Positions 1-4,973 of a stretch of DNA of 5,764 nucleotides are shown here, piece after piece. The notes under the pieces are model-generated. The model was not told the DNA's origin. It saw only the letters and a list, made by a program, of their open reading frames with translations, and searched no databases. Source of the DNA: Flavobacteriales bacterium (GTDB lineage: Bacteria > Bacteroidota > Bacteroidia > Flavobacteriales > UA16); NCBI GenBank assembly GCA_030831885.1, contig JAURKF010000259.1, positions 1-5,764 on the forward strand. Reading direction: 5' to 3'. Position 1 is the first letter of the stretch, and every line of letters starts with the position of its first letter. Both the position numbers and the translations under genes were made by a program.

Positions 1-528
1 AATGCTGTGAGTGGGCTGACACAAATACGTAATGACTTCCTTTCGCTTGGAAAATTGGAAGAGGGGAAGATGACCGCCAAGCCTGCATTGCATGATGTGT
101 TTGCATTGGCAAAAGAAGTTGTGTCGGATATCAATTCTGTTGTGCGAAGTGGTCAAACCATAACATACAACACTGGATCATTTGAAATGATGATTGACCG
201 ACAATTATTCCGCAATGTTATGTTTAATCTGCTTTCCAATGCGATTAAATTTTCTCCGGAAGGTGCTGTTATCGATGTGAATGTAGCTGTGAATGATGAT
301 AATGTAGTAGTTGCTGTGAAGGATCAGGGCATTGGAATATCGGAAGCCGATATGAAAAATCTGTTCGAGCGATTTTTCCGCGGTGCCAATGCAATTGCCA
401 TCCCCGGCACCGGCCTGGGGTTAAACATTGTAACGAAATATCTTGAATTAATGCAGGGAACTATTACATGCTCTAGCAAGCTGAACAGTGGCTCTACTTT
501 TTATATCTATCTTCCAAAAACCATTTAA
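1..528 (+). CDS. Sensor histidine kinase, C-terminal part (N-terminus outside window)
   Basis: This is the end of a two-component sensor kinase, which autophosphorylates on a histidine and passes the phosphate to a response regulator. The frame is open from base 1, so the gene starts upstream; the GTG at 7 is internal. The first ~23 residues look like the second helix of the dimerisation/phosphoacceptor domain (ending LGKLEEGK); the histidine box itself lies off the window. The HATPase_c domain follows with all expected boxes: N-box FNLLSNAIKFS (about 223-255), G1 DQGIGI (about 322-339), F-box LFERFFRG (about 361-384) and G2 GTGLGL (about 406-423). The ATP-binding half therefore looks intact and active. 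The input domain, and so the signal, is not visible. The stop codon overlaps the ATG of the receiver-Crp gene (TAATG), so the two are probably cotranscribed, translationally coupled and functional partners. Confidence 0.93.
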   Translation, partial: NAVSGLTQIRNDFLSLGKLEEGKMTAKPALHDVFALAKEVVSDINSVVRSGQTITYNTGSFEMMIDRQLFRNVMFNLLSNAIKFSPEGAVIDVNVAVNDDNVVVAVKDQGIGISEADMKNLFERFFRGANAIAIPGTGLGLNIVTKYLELMQGTITCSSKLNSGSTFYIYLPKTI

Positions 529-1592
529 TGATCATGAAAAAAATCTTACTCATTGAGGATAACACAGAAGTGCGCGAAAACACTTCTGAAATTCTTGAAC
601 TCGCCGGCTACGAAGTTCTAAATGCCGAAAACGGTAAATTAGGAGTTGAGTTAGCTGTAAACCATAAACCCGACCTGGTCATCTGCGACATTATGATGCC
701 GGTGCTCGATGGATATGGGACTTTGCATATGCTTAACAAAAATCCTGATACTGCCGCATTGCCGTTCATATTTTTAACTGCCAAGGCGGAGCGAACGGAT
801 GTGCGCAAAGGCATGGAAATGGGTGCAGATGATTATATCACGAAACCTTTCGATGATATTGAATTGCTCAACGCAGTGGAGAGTCGCTTGCGCAAAGTGG
901 AGGCAATACGCAAAGACATACAGCCTACACGTGACGGTATGAATGAATTGCTCGGCAATATTCAAGGAATTGAGGACATCACCAAGATTTCGAGCCGTCA
1001 GCAAATTAAGCATCTTAAAAAGCGCGATGTTATTTTCACGGAAGGAGATACACCTCAGGGTTTATACCTGCTCAATTCAGGAAAAATTAAGCTCTTCAAG
1101 AGTCATGAACTCGGCAAGGATTTCATTATCAAAATGCTGCAGCCCGGCGAATTCTTTGGCTATATGGCCCTGCTAGAGGATGAGTTTCATGCCATTAGTG
1201 CAGAGGCAATTGAAGAGTCGGAAATCACCATTTTCCCCATTGAAGATTTTTATAAGCTGCTTACGCACCCGATGGTTACGCAGCAGTTTGTGCGCATGCT
1301 AACAGGAAATTTGCAAACTGAGCACGATAAACTCATTGCCTTGGCATACAGCAGTGTGCGTAAACGCACTGCAGAGGCTTTACTAGAGTTGCGTGCGCGT
1401 TATCACAACCTGAAAAGTGACAAAGCATTCACGATGGCTATTGCTCGCGAAGATTTGGCTAATATGGTAGGCACAGCAACCGAATCATTGATTCGAACCT
1501 TGAGCGATTTCAGAGCAGAAGGACACATTGAAATTTCCGGATCAAGCATTACGGTTGCAAATCCGAATGCGTTGGAAAAGATGCGAAATTGA
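528..1592 (+). CDS. Response regulator with Crp/Fnr-type output (receiver + cNMP-like fold + winged HTH)
   Basis: This 354-residue transcription regulator probably takes phosphate from the kinase upstream. The receiver domain (about 4-122) has the acidic pair E10/D11, phosphoacceptor D54 in CDIMMP, switch T84 and K106 in TKPF, so it should be phosphorylatable. A linker leads to a Crp-type beta-barrel (about 150-265), a long dimerisation helix (about 266-292) and a winged helix with LANMVGTATESLIRTLSDF (about 310-328), close to the Crp/Fnr recognition-helix signature. The pocket differs from cAMP-binding Crp: FGY replaces FGE at 210-212, and the usual Arg-Ser pair is missing in the following HAISA stretch (221-225). 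I see no Fnr-type cysteine cluster. Phosphorylation rather than cAMP is therefore the likely input. The start at 528 overlaps the kinase stop; the ATG at 534 gives the more usual regulator N-terminus MKKILLIEDN and is a real alternative. Confidence 0.93.
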   Translation: MIMKKILLIEDNTEVRENTSEILELAGYEVLNAENGKLGVELAVNHKPDLVICDIMMPVLDGYGTLHMLNKNPDTAALPFIFLTAKAERTDVRKGMEMGADDYITKPFDDIELLNAVESRLRKVEAIRKDIQPTRDGMNELLGNIQGIEDITKISSRQQIKHLKKRDVIFTEGDTPQGLYLLNSGKIKLFKSHELGKDFIIKMLQPGEFFGYMALLEDEFHAISAEAIEESEITIFPIEDFYKLLTHPMVTQQFVRMLTGNLQTEHDKLIALAYSSVRKRTAEALLELRARYHNLKSDKAFTMAIAREDLANMVGTATESLIRTLSDFRAEGHIEISGSSITVANPNALEKMRN

Positions 1593-1627
1593 TTTTGTAC
1601 TACTGACAATAATCAAATATAGAGTTG

Positions 1628-1654
1628 AGCGTGGTCAAGTTGATCACGCTTTTT
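1628..1654 (+). terminator. Rho-independent terminator after the receiver-Crp gene
   Basis: The arms AGCGTGGTCA (1628-1637) and TGATCACGCT (1641-1650) form a 10-bp stem with one G-U pair and a 3-base loop. They are followed by a U-rich run (TTTT, C, TTTT to 1659). The hairpin lies 35 bases past the regulator stop codon and only about 36 bases before the universal stress protein start, so it probably separates the two transcripts. Its near-palindromic form could also let a dimeric regulator bind it, but half-site spacing does not match canonical Crp or Fnr operators. Confidence 0.85.
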
Positions 1655-1686
1655 CTTTTACAAATTGCGGCATCAATCCAGTCGTA

Positions 1687-2517
1687 ATGAAAACCATAGT
1701 AGCAGCCACCGATTTTTCTACTTCTTCACGCAATGCACTTCGTTACGCTGCCGATATGGCAATTGATTTCGGAACTGATCTGCTCATTGTGCATGCTACC
1801 CATATTCCGGTTGTAAGTGATGTCTATTTCGATTTGCGAATGACAATGGAAGATTGGCAAGCAGAGGACCAGGCGCAAATGAACAAATTGATTGATAAGA
1901 TGCGCAAAGATTATGGTGATGCGTTAAAGGTGCGGTCTAAACTTAAAATCGGTTTTGGCCCTGATGTTATTCGTGAGCTGGTCTCAAAGGGAAAAATTGG
2001 AGCAGTAGTTTTCGGGATTGCACATACAGAAAAATTTAATGAAATTGTATTTGGTTCAACGGGTACAGACGTTGCAGGGACGGTATCATGCCCTATTATC
2101 ATCGTACCGGAGAAAGCCAAGTATAAACAATGGAAAAACCTTGCCTTTGCATTCGATCAGCAACATATTCCGATGGGCAAAGGGTTGAGAATATTGAAAG
2201 AGTGGACAGAGGCGCATGAATCGAAAATTCACTTTGTCAATGTTATGGATACGCCATTTATTGAAGGCGATGATACTTCGCTGAAGCCGCTCTATCGGAA
2301 ATTTCAGGATGCTGATGTAAAGACTCATTTTTTGCCATATCGCCCCAATTTAACCGAAGAAACATTGTTGGATTGGGTGCGCAGGCACAAGGCTTCCGTG
2401 ATGGTAATCGTAGCACGAAAGCATAATTTCCTCTGGCGCATGTTTCATGAGCCGACAACCAAGAAGCTAGCATTTAATTCACCCGTTCCACTTATTATAT
2501 TATCTGATCAACGCTGA
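1687..2517 (+). CDS. Universal stress protein, tandem UspA domains
   Basis: This is a 276-residue cytoplasmic protein of the UspA family, whose members bind nucleotides or dimerise and support survival under starvation, redox or low-oxygen stress. Domain 1 (about 1-142) opens with IVAATDFS, with the conserved nucleotide-contacting aspartate at D9, and ends in GSTGTDVAGTVSCPIIIVP (123-141). The G-x2-G part of the ATP loop is altered to GIAH (110-113), so ATP binding by domain 1 is uncertain. Domain 2 (about 149-276) is more divergent and ends with RKHNFLWRMFHEPTTKKLAF followed by PVPLIIL, a C-terminal pattern I recognise from tandem Usp proteins of Bacteroidota. The frame stays open upstream to 1528, but that part overlaps the regulator gene and crosses the terminator; ATG 1687 gives the family-typical N-terminus MKTIVAATDFS. 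No Shine-Dalgarno sequence is visible. It probably shares a transcript with the small gene 22 bases downstream. Confidence 0.92.
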   Translation: MKTIVAATDFSTSSRNALRYAADMAIDFGTDLLIVHATHIPVVSDVYFDLRMTMEDWQAEDQAQMNKLIDKMRKDYGDALKVRSKLKIGFGPDVIRELVSKGKIGAVVFGIAHTEKFNEIVFGSTGTDVAGTVSCPIIIVPEKAKYKQWKNLAFAFDQQHIPMGKGLRILKEWTEAHESKIHFVNVMDTPFIEGDDTSLKPLYRKFQDADVKTHFLPYRPNLTEETLLDWVRRHKASVMVIVARKHNFLWRMFHEPTTKKLAFNSPVPLIILSDQR

Positions 2518-2539
2518 ATGTTGATTTAACCAAACGACT

Positions 2540-2950
2540 ATGAAACTCCAGATTAATCGCTACGATGCGCTTGAATTAGTTCAGCGTATGTTTAATTCAG
2601 AATTTCCTTTTCTTAAACTGGAATTCTTCTCACGTCCTCATGAAATGGGAATGCCTTCGGAAAAGCAACATCTCATAAATCCTCGATGGACCATTGAGGC
2701 CTGCAATCCGTCCATCAATGAGACTACTCTTACCATACCAACCGCGATGACAGTGCAAGAGTTGGAGCATATGTTTCAGCAAACCCTAGGCTTATACGTT
2801 CAAGTGTTTCGCAAGTCGGGACCTGTTTGGCTTGAAACGACCGCAACAGATAATTGGTCGTTGTATAAACAAAATGCCGAGGGGCAGGAGTTGAGCAGTT
2901 CAAAGGCACAGGCTGCCGAAGATTTTCCTGATTATCATGAGCAACCCTAG
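2540..2950 (+). CDS. Conserved-type small protein of unknown function
   Basis: This is a 136-residue soluble protein with no signal peptide or membrane segment. I recall similar uncharacterised proteins in Bacteroidota, with the signature VQVFRKSGPVWLETTATDNW (87-106), but know no experimentally defined function. Its predicted layout looks like two beta-alpha-beta halves: MKLQIN, helix 9-21, LKLEFF (25-30); then TLTIP (63-67), helix 72-83, YVQVFRKSG (86-94). The helix-strand parts of the two halves resemble each other, suggesting internal duplication. The C-terminal tail from about 110 is polar and probably disordered. The gene starts 22 bases after the universal stress protein on the same strand with no terminator between, so the two are likely cotranscribed and a stress-related role is a context inference. 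Most likely annotated elsewhere as hypothetical protein. Confidence 0.85.
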   Translation: MKLQINRYDALELVQRMFNSEFPFLKLEFFSRPHEMGMPSEKQHLINPRWTIEACNPSINETTLTIPTAMTVQELEHMFQQTLGLYVQVFRKSGPVWLETTATDNWSLYKQNAEGQELSSSKAQAAEDFPDYHEQP

Positions 2951-2970
2951 TTAAAGCAGTTGGGTTCGTT

Positions 2971-2978
2971 TACTTTTG
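2971..2978 (+). promoter_or_regulatory. Bacteroidota -7 promoter element (TAnnTTTG)
   Basis: TACTTTTG is an exact match to the TAnnTTTG element used by the primary sigma factor of Bacteroidota. It sits in the only gap before the secreted-protein gene and would place transcription start near 2984-2986, giving a leader of about 22-30 bases to the ATGs at 3008/3014. I see no good -33 TTG at the usual 19-21-base spacing, which lowers confidence. This position also argues against the GTG at 2990 as start codon. Confidence 0.5.
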
Positions 2979-3008
2979 CGAAGAGATAAGTGTCTCCCTC
3001 TTTTCGCA
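2977..3008. repeat. Inverted repeat across the leader and start codon of the secreted-protein gene
   Basis: The arms TGCGAAGAGA (2977-2986) and TCTTTTCGCA (2999-3008) pair over 10 bp with one G-U wobble and a 12-base loop. The left arm begins at the end of the -7 element and the right arm ends on the A of the ATG at 3008. There is no U-run after it, so it is not a typical terminator for the gene upstream. It could be an operator, a translation-control hairpin, or chance. Confidence 0.45.
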
Positions 3009-3850
3009 TGCACATGGAATTTTCTAATTGGTTGATTCGCACAATTTCGTTCAGTGTAATCTTTTGTTGCTTTACGGTTGCGTTTGCACAACCGCTCAAT
3101 GATTTGTGCTCATTTGCAACCGATATTCAACTCTATATCAATCAGCAGGCTGAGCCTGCATTGGCCGGGCCGTATACCAATGTTGGAGCAACCGGAAATG
3201 ATTTGGACATTGCTTCGGTTACAGGGTGCTGGCTCGATGACCTTACAGGAAATGCCGATGGTAGTTCGCCTCAGGTTGATGCCACTGTGTGGTTTCGCTT
3301 TGATGGGTACGATGGAGTCCTGATGCTCTACGTTCAGCCATGTGATACAAACCTGGCTTTTATTTCTCAAGATACCCAAATGGCCCTCTATAGCGGTGAA
3401 TGCGACTCATTGGAACTTGTAGCTTGTAATGAAGACATCAATAGTGCGATGTATAATTATTGGTCAGGATTAACAACAACTATAGAAGCTGCCACAAGTT
3501 ATTATTTAGCTGTCGATGGGTTCAACTATAGTGGTTTTGGAAGTCCGGAATTACCGCTTACTACCGGAGAATTTTGTTTGAGTTTCACCCAGCCTACCGT
3601 CGCTATCGATGAAGCAATGAAAACTTCAGTGCGGTTGTTTCCCAATCCTACCGAAGGTCGTATTCACCTTCAAGCTGATTCATATATCAGCGAGGTGATT
3701 ATCTGCAATGCGCTTGGACAATCGTGCGGGTTTTATGCACCCTACAAGAGCAGTTCAATCGATTTGGAAATGCCGTTCGAAGCAGGTTTTTATACGTTAC
3801 GTGTTCGCACCGAGAAAGGAACAACAGTCCACAGAGTCATCAGGAATTAA
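3008..3850 (+). CDS. Secreted protein with T9SS C-terminal sorting domain
   Basis: This ~280-residue protein is exported by Sec and then moved across the outer membrane by the type IX secretion system. Counting from the ATG at 3014, the signal peptide is residues 1-25: WLIR n-region, hydrophobic ISFSVIFCCFTV core, cleavage at AFA/Q. The mature part opens with LNDLCSFATDI and holds a beta-rich domain to about 198 with VWFRFDGYDG, TQMALYSGECD, LVACNED and a closing GEFCL. It resembles the pre-peptidase-type beta-sandwich often seen in Bacteroidota exoproteins. Several cysteines (DLC, GCW, QPC, GEC, VAC, EFC) may form disulphides. The end (about 205-278) is a type A sorting domain with VRLFPNPTEGRI and closing AGFYTLRVRTEKG. 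There is no catalytic domain, so this is a cell-surface or released binding or structural protein of unknown target. The ATG at 3014 is equally plausible; an in-frame GTG at 2990 is unlikely. The 3' end overlaps the convergent gene by 11 bases. Confidence 0.88.
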   Translation: MHMEFSNWLIRTISFSVIFCCFTVAFAQPLNDLCSFATDIQLYINQQAEPALAGPYTNVGATGNDLDIASVTGCWLDDLTGNADGSSPQVDATVWFRFDGYDGVLMLYVQPCDTNLAFISQDTQMALYSGECDSLELVACNEDINSAMYNYWSGLTTTIEAATSYYLAVDGFNYSGFGSPELPLTTGEFCLSFTQPTVAIDEAMKTSVRLFPNPTEGRIHLQADSYISEVIICNALGQSCGFYAPYKSSSIDLEMPFEAGFYTLRVRTEKGTTVHRVIRN

Positions 3851-4193
3851 ACTTGCGATAAATATTCCGAATCATTCTATAGGCATAGTGAATGGCCAGC
3901 ACACCCATGCCTCCTGCAAATAACCAGATAGCATAGGGTTTTGTGCAATCGCTGCAATACATTTCTCCAAGCATCCAGAGCGAGTTGGCCGAAATCCAGA
4001 AGAGCACTGCAAGGTTGTGAATGAAAGAGGTGATGTGATCTCGTGAACGCCAAAGAATGATGAGTGCCACGATTATGGTTGGTCCAATCATCAACGTGCC
4101 AACTGTTTTCGACATCAGGCACCAGCTCATATCCTTGATAAGCCAAAACAGAATATGCATGTTGTCGAATCGACTTAAACGTTCGCTGCTCAT
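3840..4193 (-). CDS. Small multi-pass membrane protein of unknown function
   Basis: This is a 117-residue inner-membrane protein. Hydrophobic segments are visible at about 30-48 (TVGTLMIGPTIIVALIILW), 57-76 (FIHNLAVLFWISANSLWMLG) and 88-105 (AIWLFAGGMGVLAIHYAY), with a shorter one near 12-27 (MHILFWLIKDMSWCLM), giving three or four spans. FWLIKDMSWC recalls uncharacterised membrane proteins of Bacteroidota. A CxxC pair (C80, C83) lies in the loop before the last span and could bind metal or form a disulphide. The C-terminus is basic. It begins 9 bases after the stop of the AlbA_2 gene, so the two form an operon and are probably translated together. The Met at residue 12 (ATG at 4160) is an alternative start that would keep the FWLIKD core. 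The long overlapping reading frame on the same strand at 3877-4200 lacks any family resemblance and was not called. Confidence 0.8.
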   Translation of the reverse strand: MSSERLSRFDNMHILFWLIKDMSWCLMSKTVGTLMIGPTIIVALIILWRSRDHITSFIHNLAVLFWISANSLWMLGEMYCSDCTKPYAIWLFAGGMGVLAIHYAYRMIRNIYRKFNS

Positions 4194-4202
4194 TGGACAA
4201 TA

Positions 4203-4853
4203 TTACTCAGTGGAACGAAATCGTGCTGTATTCTGATCAAATTCCATAGTGACCAATTCCCATCGCATGAAGCGTGCAAGTAATGTTGTGACAATAGGAC
4301 GCGGTATGCGACTCATTTTGGATAGTTGGCTTACGGTATATCCCTCTTTTTGTGATAGTGCCTCAAAGAGTCGTTTTTCTTTTTCGGTATGAAAATACTT
4401 TTCTGTAATCGGCGTATGATTGCTCTTCCAATATTGCATTAAGACACCTGGAGCGGGGAAATTCTGATCGTGGCGTCGCACAAACGCGCGCCATTCACCC
4501 AGTTCGTTTACGGCCAGATGAGGGCGATGCCTCGATGAAGGAATGATTACTTCCAATACATACCGATCACCGGCTTTCCATCCTTGGGTAGAGTAGTCAA
4601 TTGGTGGTTTGGAATACATAGTGGCTGCAGCCTGAATCATATGTTCTTCTTCCTGCAGTCGCGCCCCGGCAATAGCACCATTGTCTTTCACGCCAATGAG
4701 CAACGTGCCGCCATCCGTATTGGCAAATGCGCAAAGGGTAATGGCAATCTTGCGCGCATCGTTCACGGCAAATTTGAAGTCGAGCATTTGGTGCTCGCCT
4801 TCAGCGATGCGCTGTTGCAAATATTTCGGTATCGAAAAAGTCTCCTTGGCCAT
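4203..4853 (-). CDS. AlbA_2/Schlafen-type domain protein with C-terminal winged helix
   Basis: This is a 216-residue cytoplasmic protein. Residues ~12-130 form an AlbA_2 (Schlafen-type) domain, usually annotated as putative DNA-binding or ATP-binding; some eukaryotic Schlafens use this fold to cleave tRNA. Visible motifs are E20-x4-D25-F-K27, AFANTDGGTLLIGVKDNG (42-59) with D57, then IAGAR and a strand-rich part ending FVRRHDQN. The usual EFK glutamate is replaced by D25, keeping an acidic triad E20/D25/D57 that might bind metal. Residues ~157-213 look like a winged helix (YTVSQLSKMSRIPRPIVTTLLARF). The frame is open further upstream to 4958, but that extension would run through the terminator hairpin and has no family resemblance; the ATG at 4853 (MAKETF) fits the usual domain start. 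It is the first gene of a two-gene unit with the membrane protein. The biochemical role is unproven. Confidence 0.87.
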   Translation of the reverse strand: MAKETFSIPKYLQQRIAEGEHQMLDFKFAVNDARKIAITLCAFANTDGGTLLIGVKDNGAIAGARLQEEEHMIQAAATMYSKPPIDYSTQGWKAGDRYVLEVIIPSSRHRPHLAVNELGEWRAFVRRHDQNFPAPGVLMQYWKSNHTPITEKYFHTEKEKRLFEALSQKEGYTVSQLSKMSRIPRPIVTTLLARFMRWELVTMEFDQNTARFRSTE

Positions 4854-4860
4854 GGTGCAT

Positions 4861-4897
4861 AAACAAAAAAGCCGCCCGTAAAGTTGGGGAGGCTTTT
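4861..4897 (-). terminator. Terminator-like hairpin between the T9SS gene and the AlbA_2 gene
   Basis: On the minus strand the stem pairs AAAAGCC with GGCTTTT (4891-4897 with 4867-4873), then one mismatch, then three more G-C pairs (4875-4877 with 4887-4889) and a 9-base loop. It is followed by a T-rich run (CTTTTTTGTTT, 4861-4871). It lies 77 bases after the stop of the T9SS gene, as expected for its terminator. The A/T-flanked stem could also work on the plus strand. It ends only about 8-14 bases before the AlbA_2 start codon, leaving almost no room for an independent promoter downstream of it. Confidence 0.8.
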
Positions 4898-4973
4898 GAA
4901 ATTTTGCTATGCGGAAGGTCTTTTTTATATGCTTAATTCCCAAAGAGAACCAGCACAATCAAGCGGACACTCG

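Noticed and set aside
1590..1597. TGATTTTG as a -7 promoter element for the stress-protein gene
   Set aside because: It has one mismatch to TAnnTTTG, no -33 element at proper spacing, and lies upstream of the terminator, which would stop the transcript.
1631..1647. Canonical Crp or Fnr operator in the palindrome
   Set aside because: The GTGG and TCAC half-sites are 9 bases apart rather than 6, and no TTGAT-N4-ATCAA is present; a terminator explains the structure better.
1528..1686. Upstream extension of the universal stress protein frame
   Set aside because: It overlaps the end of the regulator gene, passes through the terminator, and adds no Usp-like sequence; ATG 1687 gives the family N-terminus.
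3877..4200. 107-residue minus-strand frame overlapping the membrane-protein gene
   Set aside because: It is a shifted frame of the same strand, rich in His, Trp and Cys, with no domain or membrane pattern, whereas the 3840-4193 frame has clear hydrophobic spans.
4854..4958. 35-residue N-terminal extension of the AlbA_2 protein
   Set aside because: It would be encoded across the terminator hairpin and its T-run, and its basic, Cys- and Phe-rich sequence does not resemble the family.
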